64,000 nt of DNA from Hordeum vulgare subsp. vulgare (lineage: Eukaryota > Streptophyta > Magnoliopsida > Poales > Poaceae): the NCBI RefSeq assembly GCF_904849725.1, contig NC_058521.1:558516176-558580175 (forward strand), given 5' to 3'. Position 1 is the first letter of the stretch. The number at the start of each line of letters is the position of its first letter. Shown piece after piece: positions 54,578-64,000 of this stretch. Under the pieces are notes generated by a model, which worked only from the letters and a program-made list of their open reading frames with translations, searched no databases and was not told the DNA's origin. A program made the translations under genes and the position numbers.

Positions 54578-55645
54578 CTACTCCCATGGTGGGAAATAAC
54601 CAGCTCCGGGATACTCTGGAGCAGACTGTGGATGCCACTCCTGTGTGAGCTCCTCTGGCTCCCACTGATAAACTGACGTCTGGTACTCAACTGGCGGCTC
54701 GGGCACGGGCGCCTGTGGTTGGGCCAAGCCCCAATATGCATAGATGTCCGCGGGCATAATAGTGTACCTGCCTGCATGAAGATCAAACAAAGAAGGAGCA
54801 GGCAAAGTAATAGTCTCTCGAGTACCCTGACTAAACACCAAGTTATAAATCATCCGTCTACTAGCATCTATATCCAGAAAATCTTGGTGTACCATGCTCT
54901 CATAATCCAGATATCTCTCAGGGAGAAGCATCTCTCCTTCCTCTCCAAGTCTAATGGGTATCTCAAAGTGTCTGGCAAGACGGGTAGCGTAGATACCTCC
55001 ATAGACGACACTCTTGGAACGGTTCAGGTTCAACCGTTGAGCTACTATAGTGCCCAAGCTATAAGTCTTATCGTTAAAAAGGCCTTCGCGCAAAACCGCA
55101 AGGTCTGGAGAACTAAGTGGTCCAGCCTCCCCACGGCCAATCTAACATTTTCCCACAAATAGTGAGAAGTACCGAAGCACAGGAAAATGTATACTAGCAA
55201 TTCTAGCGCGAGACACTCCTCTCTCCTCTCCAACAGCAATAGAACCAATGAAATCCTCCAAGTCCCGTGGACGAGGGTCACGGATATCCCCAACATAAGG
55301 TAATTTGCATACATTGCAAAAATCCTGCAGCGCCATGCACTTGGGGACATCGTATATCATGAACTCTACCATGGGAGGATTCTTCCTCGGATAAAAGTTG
55401 AAGCTTTGAATGAAAATATTGGTGAGGAGGAGATATTGTGGGCACTTATCTTCAATGAACACAGTAAGACCTGCGTTCTCCACCAAGTAATAAAAGTCTT
55501 CATAAAGTCCGGCGGCACGCAAAAATTCATCACTTGGCCACTCGCACGCTCGAACTTCTGTGACTCGAGGGACTGCGTACTTGGGGTGATTCTTCTCGTC
55601 CTCCTTGGGGTTACAGCTTGAAGAGCCTCTCAAGAACCTCCTCAT
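54578..55645 (-). pseudogene. ATHILA ORF-1-type protein of element K, one amber codon
   Basis: One frame of 356 codons starting MRRFLRGSSSCNPKEDEKNH at 55645. It is open except for a TAG at 55142-55144 (GKC*IGRGEAG, where relatives have Leu or similar). It matches the plant ATHILA ORF-1 family from memory: FLRAAGLYEDFYYLVENAG, a Y..LTNIFIQSFNFYP block, VEFMIYDVPKCMALQDFCNV, GDIRDPRPRDLEDF, then after the stop FNDKTYSLGTIVAQRLNLNR, YGGIYATRLARHFEIPIR and a Pro/Gln/Glu-rich tail. The biochemical role of this family is not known to me; in Athila elements it sits after pol, where an env-like gene is expected. Here it follows the protease gene with an LTR-like segment and a possible intron between them. 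Confidence 0.82.
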
Positions 55646-55662
55646 CTTTTCCTTTTTTAGCT

Positions 55663-55895
55663 CTGAAAAATTCTGAAATTTTTAGAGGCTTCGAAAAAAA
55701 AGTGAATAAGGATTAACCCAACTTGTAGCAACTACTCCTACTAGTGCCTAGAGACCGTATCACGCGCTAAAACTACTTGGGACCAGCTAAAATCAACCTT
55801 TCAAGCTCAAGAACAGGGTCACCAAGGTAGCAAGAATACGCGAAGGATAAAGCACTAGAGCAAAAACTAGTTGGACCAATGGAGGAGTCACTTAC
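55663..55895 (-). other. Putative 5'-UTR intron in front of ATHILA ORF-1
   Basis: On the minus strand the donor is TTG|GTAAGT (55890-55895). A U-rich stretch and the acceptor TTTTTCAG (ending 55663) follow, 18 nt before the ATG at 55645. An alternative AG lies about 10 nt upstream. The length is 233 nt, with composition typical of plant introns. Confidence 0.5.
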
Positions 55896-56446
55896 CAAGG
55901 AGTAATTTCCCCAAAACAGTTCGGAGAATGGTGCTTTGAGCAAAGAGATCGAAAATCACAGCCAAATGAGCAAGAACACGGGTTTGAGCTGCGAAACAAT
56001 TTTTTCTGGAGGTGGAAGAAGAGGCTGAGAGCTGGAATGAGTGGAGGGGGTCCCTGTGGGCCCCACAAGCTTGCACCCCGCCACCAGGGGGTAGGTGGCG
56101 GTGGGGGGGCTTGTGGCCCACTGGTCAGGCCCCCAGGCCAGCTCTCAGGCCCAGAAATTTTCAAATATTCCAGAAAAATCATACTAAATTTTCAGGACCA
56201 TCGGAGAACTTTTATTTTCGAGGTATTTTTCTCCGGGACGCTAAAACGGGAAAACAGGAAAAGCTAAACTAATTCCATCATTTTCTTCTAAACAAAAGAA
56301 AAGGAAAACTCAAAACAGAGGTATGTGACTCTTTGATTCATCCGTTTCATGGTCATCGAAATAAAACCGTCAATGGGATTGATCAAGTCCTTATGACAAA
56401 ACTTTCTCGAATCACAAGAGAGAACGAAGAATTTTTCGAATAGCCA
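55896..56446 (-). promoter_or_regulatory. LTR-like segment between protease and ATHILA ORF-1 of K
   Basis: Positions about 56030-56235 align with the promoter-side region of the K/N LTRs (about 52308-52505). Shared stretches include GAGCTGGA, GTGGGCCCCACAAGC, GCTTGTGGCCCA, AAATTTTCA and GGAGAACTTT, in the same order and orientation. The TATA-like element of the LTR (CTATAAG) is not kept (CTCTCAG at that place). It may be a captured LTR promoter for ORF-1. No ORF. Confidence 0.5.
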
Positions 56447-57025
56447 CTAAGTCATCTCAATGGGGATATGTATCTCCCCAACAAGCAAATCATACTTCAT
56501 CTTGACAAGAGGAATAGGGCATTCAAAGCTCCCAATGAGAATCGATGAAGTCTTTTCGATAGCATTGATGCAATGTAGTGGATATCGTTTCTTTGGAAAA
56601 TGCACTTTGTGCTCATTACCGTTGACGTGGAAAGTGACATTGCCTTTGTTGCAATCTATAACAACTCCTGCAGTGTTTAAAAAGGGTCTTCCGAGGATGA
56701 TAGCCATGGCATCGTCCTCGGGAATATCCAAGATAACAAAGTCTGTTAAGATAGTGGTGTTAGCAACCACAACAGGCACATCCTCGCAAATGCCGATAGG
56801 GAAAGCAGTTGATTTGTCGGCCATTTGCAGAGAAATTTCAGTGGGTGTCAACTTATCCAATTCAAGTCTACGATAAAGAGAAAGCGGCATAACACTAACA
56901 CCGGCTCCAAGGTCACATAAGGCAGTTCTTACGTAGTTTCCTTTAATGGAGCAAGGTATAGTGGGCACTCCGGGATCACCAAGTTTCTTAGGAGTTCCAC
57001 CTTTGAAAGTGTAATTGGCAAGCAT
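56447..57025 (-). pseudogene. Retropepsin of element K (open, cut off from gag by upstream breaks)
   Basis: A 192-codon open stretch with catalytic ALCDLGAGVSVMP near residue 36 and the motif AMAIILGRPFLNTAG further on, as in Athila gag-pro-pol. It ends at a TAG (EIHIPIEMT*) where RT would follow in an autonomous element, and no RT is present. It is related to the protease of A. In life it would be the C-terminal part of a gag-protease polyprotein. A stop at 57235-57237 and at least one frame change (57026-57234) now separate it from gag. Confidence 0.8.
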
Positions 57026-57234
57026 GGTGGAATGTCAAGATCTGGTATCTTCCGTTTATTAGTCACGATATCTTTAATTTACTTGGCATACGGAGACATC
57101 TTGAGCATATCAGTTAACCGCATCTGCAGAAAGACGGGTCTTATCATCTCAACGAAGCGCTCAAAATCCTCATCATCCTTTTTCTTGGATGGCTTAGGGG
57201 GAAAGGGCATAGGTCTCTGAACCCATGGCTCTCT

Positions 57235-57717
57235 TTATTTACCATGCTTCCTAGCAGTGAAGTCATTCTTGTCGTATCTCTTAGGTTGTGGATTATCAGG
57301 ATGAACCGTAGGTTCAATCTCCACATCCTCATCATGGCTAGGTTGAGCATTATTATGAACATCACTGTCCATATTGTCACCAGGTTCATGTTCATCACCT
57401 GATTGTGTTTCCGCATCAGACGCAAAAATATCATTAGGTTCTTCAGGTGTGATAGTATTTGGTGAACTGGCGTGCAGGTTTCTATCATCCTTCTTCTTCT
57501 CCTTAGGATGACTGGGTGTATCAGCATTGATTCCTTGAGAATCTTGATCAATTCTCTTAGGATGACCCTCAGGATACAAAGGTTCCTGAGTCATTTTGCC
57601 TCCTCTAGTAATGACTTTGACAGAGTTTTCATTTAATTCATTGAGCAAGTCATTCTGAGCTTTAAGTACTTGTTCTACCTGAGTAGTAATCTGTTGGGCA
57701 ACGTAGCATAAATTCAA
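57235..57717 (-). pseudogene. Gag C-terminal part of element K
   Basis: On the minus strand the frame reads TTQVEQVLKAQNDLLNELNE, then RGGKMTQEPLYPEGHPKR, both standard for Athila gag, and an acidic tail (DAETQSGDEHEPGDN). It enters from the J junction at 57691 and ends at a TAA (HGK*). About 400 residues of gag that should lie between the N-terminal part at 63040-64000 and this segment are absent from the window, lost in the deletion at the right end of J. Confidence 0.8.
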
Positions 57718-59462
57718 AAAAAAATCCTACGCATATTTAGATCTTCCTATGGAGAGACCAGCAACGAGAGAGGGGTGAGTGCATCTTCATACCTTTGAAG
57801 ATCGCTAAGCGGAAGCGTTACAAGAACACAATTGATGGAGTCGTACTCGCGGCGATTCAGATTGCGGTGTGATTCCGATCTAGTGTCGAACTACGGCACC
57901 TCCGCGTTCAACACACGTGCATCCCGGTGACGTCTCCCGCACCTTGATCCAGCAAGGAGGAGGGAGAGGTTGGGGAAGATCTCCAGCAGCACGACGGCGT
58001 GGTGTCGATGGAGATACGAGGTCTCCCGGCAGGGCTTCGCCAAGCACCGGCAGAGAGGAGGAGAAAGAAGAGCAGGGCTGCGCCAAGGGAGAGGGAAAAT
58101 TGTATCTCCAAAAGCCAAAAGTGCCCACTATATATAGGAGGAGGGAGGGGCTGCGCCCCCTTGAGGGTTTCCCTCTCCCTGGAGGGGCGGCAGCCCTAGA
58201 TGGGGGGAGGTGCAGCGGCCAAGGGGGGAGGAGGGGTGGCGCACCCTTCTGGTGGGCCTTAGGCCCACCTGCGCTAGGGTTCCCCCCCCCTCTCCCTTCT
58301 TCTTGCGCCATGGGCTGAGTGGGGGGCGCACCAGCCCACCTAGGGGCTGGTTCCCTCCTGCACTTGGCCCATCTAGCCTCCCGGGGTCGTTGCCCCCTTC
58401 CGGTGGACCCCCGGGGCCACCTCCGGTGGTCCCGATACGTTACCGGTGACGCCCGAAACACTTCCGGTGTCTGAAACCATCCGTCCTATATATCAATCTT
58501 TACCTCCGGACCATTCCGGAGCTCCTCGTGACGTCCGGGATCTCATCCGAGACTCCGAACAACTTTCGATAACCTCGTACAACAACTCCCTATAACCCTA
58601 GCATCATCGAACCTTAAGTGTGTAGACCCTACGGGTTCGGGAGACAGGCAGACATGACTGAGACACCTCTCCGGCCAATAACCATCAGCGGGGTCTGGAT
58701 ACCCATGGTGGCTCCCACTTGCTCCACGATGATCTCATCGGATGAACCACGACGTCAAGGATTCAATCAATCCCGTATACAATTCCCTTTGTCTGTCGGT
58801 ATAGAACTTGCCCGAGATTCGCTCGTCGGTATACCTATACCTTGTTCAATTTCGTTACCGGTAAGTCTCTTTACTCGTTCCATAGCGCGTCATCGTGTGA
58901 CTAACTCCTTAGTCACATTGAGCTCATGATGATGTTCTATCGAGTGGGCCCAGAGATACCTCTCCGTCACACGGAGTGACAAATCCCGATCTCGACTCGT
59001 ACCAACCCAACAGAAACTTTCAGAGGTACCCGTAGTGCACCTTTATAGTCACCCAGTTACGTTGTGACGTTTGATACACCCAAAGCACTCCTATGGTATC
59101 CGGGAGTTGCACAATATCATAGTCGAAGGAAAAGACACTTGACATTAGAAAAGCTTTAGCATACGAACAATACGATCTAGTGCTACGCTTAGGATTGGGT
59201 CTTGTCCATCACATCATTCTCCCAATGATGTGATCCCGTTATCAATGACATCTAATGCCCATGATCAGGAAACCATGATCATCTATTGACTAACGAGCTA
59301 GCCAACTAGAGGCTTGCTAGGGACACATTGTGATCTATTTATTCACACATGTATTACTGTTTCCTGTTAATACAATTATAGCATGAATAATAGACAATTA
59401 TCATGAACAAGGAAATATGATAATAACCATTTTATTATTGCCTCTAGGGAATATTTCCAACA
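57692..59462 (-). repeat. 3' LTR of element J
   Basis: It is 1771 bp, aligned to the LTRs of I in reverse. The end facing the interior reads (minus) TGTTGGAAATATTCCCTAGA. The TATA motif is at 58129-58136. Confidence 0.93.
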
Positions 59463-59477
59463 GTCTCCCACTTGCAC
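59463..59477 (-). promoter_or_regulatory. Polypurine tract of element J
   Basis: On the minus strand GTGCAAGTGGGAGAC abuts the LTR, as in F. Confidence 0.8.
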
Positions 59478-59494
59478 TAGAGTCAATAATCTAG

Positions 59495-62400
59495 TTACGT
59501 TGTGATGTATCGAACACCCATAGCATTATGGTGTTGATCATGTTTTGCTCGTGGAAGAGGTTTAGTCAACGGGTCTGCAACATTCATATCCGTATGTACT
59601 TTACAAATCTCTATTACTCCACTCTGGACATGGTCCTGGATGGAGTTATAGCGGCGTTTGATGTGCTTCGTCTTCCGGTGAAACCTGGGCTCCTTGGCTA
59701 TGGCAATGGCCCCAGTGCTATCACAGAAGACTGTCATTGGACCCGACGTGCTTGGAACCACTCCAAGGTCGGTGATGAGCTCCTTCATCCAAATTCCTTC
59801 ATGAGCCGCTTCTGAAGCAGCTATGTACTCCGCTTCACGACTTCTTGCTTGCTGCTGCACCAGCTCACTACCCCACCATTCAAAACTTATACGTATCCGG
59901 TCTGTGACTTAGAGTCATCCGGATCTGTGTCGAAGCTAGCGTCGACGTAACCCTTTACGACGAGCTCTTCGTCACCTCCATAAACGAGAAACATTTCCTT
60001 AGTCCTTTTCAGGTACTTAAGGATATTCTTGACCGATGTCCAGTGTTCCATACCGGGATCACTTTGGTACCTCCCTACCAAACTTATGGCCAGGTTTATA
60101 TCAGGTCTGGTACACAGCATGGCATACATAAGAGAGCCTACGGCTGAAGCGTAGGGGACAGAACTCATCTTCTCTCTATCTGCTGTCGTGGTCGGCGACT
60201 GAGTCTTACTCAATCTCATACCTTGCAAAACTGGCAAGAACCCTTTCTTTGAGTTTTCCATATTGAACTTCTTCAATATCTTGTTAAGTTATGTACTTTG
60301 CGAAAGACCTATGAGGCGTCTCGATCTATCTCTATAGATCTTGATGCCTAATATGTATGCAGCTTCTCCAAGGTCCTTCATTGAAAAACTCTTGTTCAAA
60401 TAGGCCTTTATGCTCTCCAACATCTCTATGTCATTCCCCATCAATAATATGTGATCCACATACAGTATGAGGAAAGCTACAGAGCTCCCACTCACTTTCT
60501 TGTATAGACAAGCTTCTCCGTAAACCTGTATGAACCCAAACGCTTTAATCACCTCATTAAAGTGAATGTTCCAACTCCGAGATGCTTGCACCAGCCCATA
60601 GATGGAGCGTTGGAGCTTGCACACTTTGTTAGCACCCTTAGGGTCGACAAAACCTTCTGGTTGCATCATATACAACTCTTCCTTAAGGTTCCCGTTAAGG
60701 AACGCTGTTTTGACGTCCATTTGCCAAATTTCATAATCATAAAAGGCGGCAATTGCTAACATGATTCTGACTGATTTCAGCTTCGCTACGGGGGAGAAAG
60801 TCTCTTCGTAGTCAATTCCTTGAATTTGTCGAAAACCCTTTGCGACAAGTCGAGCTTTATAAACGGTTACATTACCGTTTGCATCAGTCTTCTTCTTGAA
60901 GATCCATTTATTTTCTATGGCTCGCCGGTCATCGAGCAAGTCCACCAAAGTCCATACTTTGTTCTCATACATGGATCCTATCTCGGATTTCATAGCTTCA
61001 AGCCATTTGTTGGAATCTGGGCCCGCCGTCGCTTCTTCATAGTTCGAAGGTTCACCGTTGTCTAACAACATGATTTCCATCACAGGGTTGTCGTACCACT
61101 CTGGTGCGGAGCGTGCCCTCGTGGACCTTTGTGGTTCAGTAGTAACTTGATCTGAAGCTTCATGATCATTATCATTAACTTCCTCTTCAGTTGGTGTAGG
61201 CGCCACAGTAACAACTTCCTCCGTTGCGCTACTATCCTGTTCGAGAGGGGGTGTAATTACCTCATCAAGTTCTACCTTCCTCCCACTTACTTCATTCGAG
61301 AGAAACTCTTTCTCTAGAAAGGATCCGTTCTTGGCAACAAAGGTTTTACCTTCGGATCTAAGATAGAAGGTATACCCAATAGTTTCCTTAGGATATCCTA
61401 TGAATACGCATTTCTCCGCTTTGGGTTCGAGCTTTTCTGGTTGAAGTTTCTTCACATAAGCATCGCAGCCCCAAACTTTAAGAAACGACAACTTAGGTTT
61501 CTTGCCAAACCATAGTTCATACGGTGTCGTCTCAACGGATTTAGACGGTGCCCTATTTAAAGTGAATGCTGCATTTTCTAATGCGTATCCCCAAAATGAT
61601 AGCAGTAAGTCGGTAAGAGACATCATAGATCGTACCATATCTAATAAAGTGCGATTACGACGTTCAGACAATCCGCTGCGTTGCGGTGTGCCAGGCGGCG
61701 TCAGTTGTGAAACGATTCCACACTTCCTTAGGTGTGTGCCAAACTCGTGACTCAAATATTCTCCTCCACGATCAGATCGTAGACACTTAATTTTTCTGTC
61801 ATGTTGATTCTCGACCTCACTCTAAAATTCCTTGAACTTTTCAAATGTCTCAGATTTGTGCTTCATCAAGTAGATATACCCATACCTACTCAAATCATCG
61901 GTGAGAGTGGGAACATAACGATAGCCACCACGAGGTTCAACGTTCATTGGACCACACACATCAGTATGTATTATTTCCAATAAGTCGGTTGCTCTCTCCA
62001 TTATTCCTGAGAATGGAGTCTTAGTCATCTTGCCCATGAGGCATGGTTCGCATGTGTCAAATGATTCAAAGTCAAGAGACTTTAATAGTCCATCAGTATG
62101 GAGCTTCTTCATGCGCTTAACGCCGATATGACCAAGGCGGCAGTGCCACAAGTATGTGGGACTATCATTATCAACTTTACATCTTTTGGTACTCACACTA
62201 TGAATATGCGTAACATCATGATCGAGATTCATCAAGAATAAACCATTCACCAGCGGAGCATGACCATAAAACATATCACTCATATAAATAAAACAACCAT
62301 TATTCTCTGACTTAAATGAGTAGCCGTCTCGCATTAAGCAAGACCCTGATACAATGTTCATGCTTAAAGCTGGTACTGAATAACAATTATTAAGTTTAAA

Positions 62401-63039
62401 ACTAATCCCGACGGTAGATGTAGAGGTAGCGTGCCGACGGCGATCACATCGACCTTGGAGCCATTCCCGACGCGCATCATCACCTCGTCCTTGGCCAGTC
62501 TCCGCTTATTTCGCAGTTCGTGCTTTGAGTTGCAAATGTGAGCAACCGCACCGGTATCAAATACCCAGGAGCTACTACGAGCGCTGGTAAGGTACACATC
62601 AGTAACATGTATATCACATATACCTTTAACGTTGTCGGCCTTCTTGTCCGCTAAGTATTTGGGGCAGTTCCGCTTCCAGTGACCTTTTCCCTTGCAATAG
62701 AAGCACTCAGTCTCAGGCTTGGGTCCATTCTTTTTCTTCTTCCCGGCATCTGGCTTACCGGGCGCGGCAACGGCTTTGCCGTCTTTCTTGAAGTTCTTCT
62801 TACCCTTGTCCTTCTTGAAACTAGTGGTCTTGTTGACCATCAACACTTGATGCTCTTTCTTGATTTCTACTTGTGCAGACTTGAGCATCGAGTACAACTC
62901 GGGAATGGTCTTCTACATCCCTTGCATGTTGTAGTTAAGCACAAAGCCTTTGTAGCTTGGTGGGAGAGACTGGAGGATTCTGTCAATTATAGCATCATCC
63001 GGAAGTTCGACTCCAAGTGAAGTGAGACGACCGTGTAAC
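59495..63039 (-). pseudogene. Copia gag-pol polyprotein, element J (5' truncated, broken)
   Basis: Right to left it starts inside gag (LHGRLTSLGVELPDDAIIDR). An amber interrupts gag at 62913-62915. The zinc knuckle CFYCKGKGHWKRNC follows, then protease with WVFDTGAVAHICNS, integrase (HIGVKRMKKLHTDG, HTDVCGPM, SDRGGEY region), RT (YVDH in place of YVDD near 60450, a change in the catalytic box) and RNase H to GVRYITT. The longest open piece is 60289-61755 (488 codons, integrase end to RT). Other breaks are near 62362, 61820, 60285 and 59870. It is not functional. Confidence 0.93.
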
Positions 63040-64000
63040 AGCAAAGTGAAAGGAAACAGCTTAGGGATATAGTAGTGGCGGATCTTCTCCTCATTAGTGA
63101 AAAGGTTGGCTATTTCGGATAGTTTGGCAAGATGGGCTATGACCGTCTCAGACTCATAACCGTGAAAAGGATCAGATTCGACTAGAGAGATTATCTCAGG
63201 GTCGACAGAGAATTCATAATCCTTATCGGTGAAAAAGATAGGCGAAGTGGCAAACTTCGGGTCATTTTTCATCCTAGCTCCCCAAGATTGTTCCTTCCAC
63301 TTGAGAAGTAATTTCTCAGTGTCATAGGCATCCTTACACGCAACAAAATCCTCAGCTATCTCTCCCTCCATAACGTAACCCTTAGGTATATCAGGCAATT
63401 CATATCTAGGAGAGCTAGATATAGCAGGAGCAAAAGCAGGTTCTATCTCAATAGTATCGGCAGTTTCAGAAGCATCACGAGCATTGGTAGTAACTCTAGC
63501 AATATGAGCATCAAGAAACACTCCTAGTGGAACATTAGGCAAAGGAGTATCTCTAGCAGTATCAAGCATAGCATCTTCAGGCAAAATAGCATCTCTAGCA
63601 TCATCAGGCAAAGCAGTATCAAGCATAGCATCTCTAGCAGTATCAAGCATACCATCATCAGGCAAAATAGCATCTCTAGCATCACCAGGCATAGTGTCAA
63701 GCATAGCATCTCTAGCAGTATCAAGCATAGTATCATCAGGCATAGTATCAAGCATAGCATCTCTAGCAGTATCAGGCAAAGCAGTATCAAGCATAGTATC
63801 AAGCATAGCATCTCTAGAAGTAGCATCATAAGCATCATCAAGCACAGGCGACATATCAAGATTTCTAGCAGGAGGTGATGTCACAAACTTACTCATAACT
63901 GAAGGTGAATCAAGTGCAGAGCTAGATGGCAATTCCTTACCTCCCCTCGTAGTTGAGGGCAAGACTTTGGTCTTCGGATCCTTCAGATTCTTCATAGTGA
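62913..64000 (-). pseudogene. Chimeric ORF: Athila gag N-terminus (K) fused in frame to Copia gag (J)
   Basis: A 360-codon open frame starts MKNLKDPKTKV at 63995; it may extend past the window. Residues ~50-150 are an acidic tandem repeat built on DTARDAMLDTMP. An Athila gag core lead-in follows: YELPDIPKGYVMEGEIAEDF, then LVESDPFHGYESETVIAHLA, LSEIANLFTNEEKIRHYYIP and KLFPFTLL. At 63039/63040 it switches to Copia gag (LHGRLTSLGVELPDD) without losing frame and stops at 62913. This is the footprint of the deletion that removed the 5' end of J and the middle of gag in K, not an evolved fusion gene as far as I can tell. No zinc knuckle or complete capsid fold remains on either side. Confidence 0.8.
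63540..63860 (-). repeat. Acidic 12-aa tandem repeat within gag of K
   Basis: About eight to nine imperfect copies of a 30-39 bp unit (AGCATCTCTAGCAGTATCA core on the plus strand). N holds about three 36-bp copies at 42437-42545. The unit length stays a multiple of 3. Confidence 0.75.

Larger units (their letters stand above)
57692..63039 (-). mobile_element. Element J: Angela-type Copia element lacking its 5' end
   Basis: The left (3') LTR is 57692-59462, the interior 59463-63039. It ends abruptly in gag, next to gag of K, so its 5' LTR, primer site, leader and gag start are missing. Left flank TAATC (57687-57691) would be the target copy. The subfamily is that of I. Confidence 0.9.
49369..64000 (-). 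mobile_element. Element K: Athila-type element with gag-protease and ATHILA ORF-1, no pol (continues off-window)
   Basis: On the minus strand from the right: gag N-terminus (to 63040), [Copia J and a deletion], gag C-terminus 57235-57717, protease 56447-57025, an LTR-like segment, ATHILA ORF-1 54578-55645, 3' region, polypurine tract, 3' LTR 49369-52638 (with solo LTR M). It interrupts RT of G; ATGAC at 49364-49368 is the expected left target copy. The 5' LTR is off-window. No RT or integrase lies between protease and ORF-1. Confidence 0.88.

Noticed and set aside
55142..55144. Treating ATHILA ORF-1 as two separate genes
   Set aside because: The two halves are in one frame separated by a single TAG; family similarity runs straight across.
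60820..61065. Antisense 81-codon ORF shared by J and I (8254-8499)
   Set aside because: Shadow of the RT frame on the other strand.
63524..63859. Leu/Cys/Met-rich minus ORF, looks like a membrane protein
   Set aside because: It is another frame of the gag 12-residue repeat array, whose true frame is the gag one.
63540..63860. Possible CRISPR-like array
   Set aside because: Direct repeats without unique spacers, inside a gag reading frame in plant DNA.

Overview
This window is plant genomic DNA made entirely of nested LTR retrotransposons. I see no cellular protein-coding gene, rRNA or tRNA. The families point to a Triticeae grass (wheat, Aegilops or barley): Copia elements of the Angela/BARE-1 type with 1.75-1.83 kb LTRs and a Met-tRNA-type primer site, Gypsy elements of the Athila type whose LTRs begin TGATACGT-CTCNA-ACGTATC and use an Asp-tRNA-type primer site, and one older GC-rich Gypsy element of the Tat/Retand type. 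Family names come from recalled sequence features, not from a search. Letters below are my own labels.

Layout, outermost host first. E is an old minus-strand Tat-type Gypsy element, now in pieces at about 16700-16764, 19631-20397 and 27383-29102. Into it, or beside it, went O (LTR remnant 15831-16100, minus), A (1-15830, minus, Athila type, carrying Copia element I at 2854-11641), B (16770-19630, plus, deleted), C (20398-27382, plus, complete but without pol) and D (29103 to beyond the window, plus). D carries Copia F (32353-40156, minus, very young) and Copia G (from 41661, plus). The LTR of G carries N (42437-44398, minus, truncated). The reverse transcriptase of G is cut by K (49369 to beyond the window, minus). 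K carries solo LTR M (50024-51555, in its 3' LTR) and Copia J (57692-63039, minus). The deepest chain is E > D > G > K > J. Target-site duplications support I (CTAAC), B (ACGAT), C (GGGTG), F (ACAGG) and M (ATGAT).

The Copia elements all have the gag-protease-integrase-RT-RNase H order, and every copy is broken. The Athila-type elements are all non-autonomous here: none has RT or integrase in the window. A encodes a gag-tail/protease protein. B, C and D encode an unnamed protein with HVDH and PMHRK motifs. K encodes gag-protease and, separately, an ATHILA ORF-1 protein. They must have moved using proteins supplied in trans.

The signals most worth following are in the cis-acting parts of the Athila-type elements. 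A putative leader intron of about 0.84 kb lies inside the LTR in A, B, C, M, N and K, and a 0.93 kb version in D. Fossil primer-binding-site copies are stacked in the U5 ends of the LTRs. A purine-rich tract closed by an inverted repeat occurs in the 3' non-coding region of A, C and D. Polypurine-tract-like motifs are repeated, sometimes in hairpins. K has an LTR-like segment and a canonical 5'-UTR-type intron directly in front of its ATHILA ORF-1 gene. All similarity, divergence and splice statements were made by eye.
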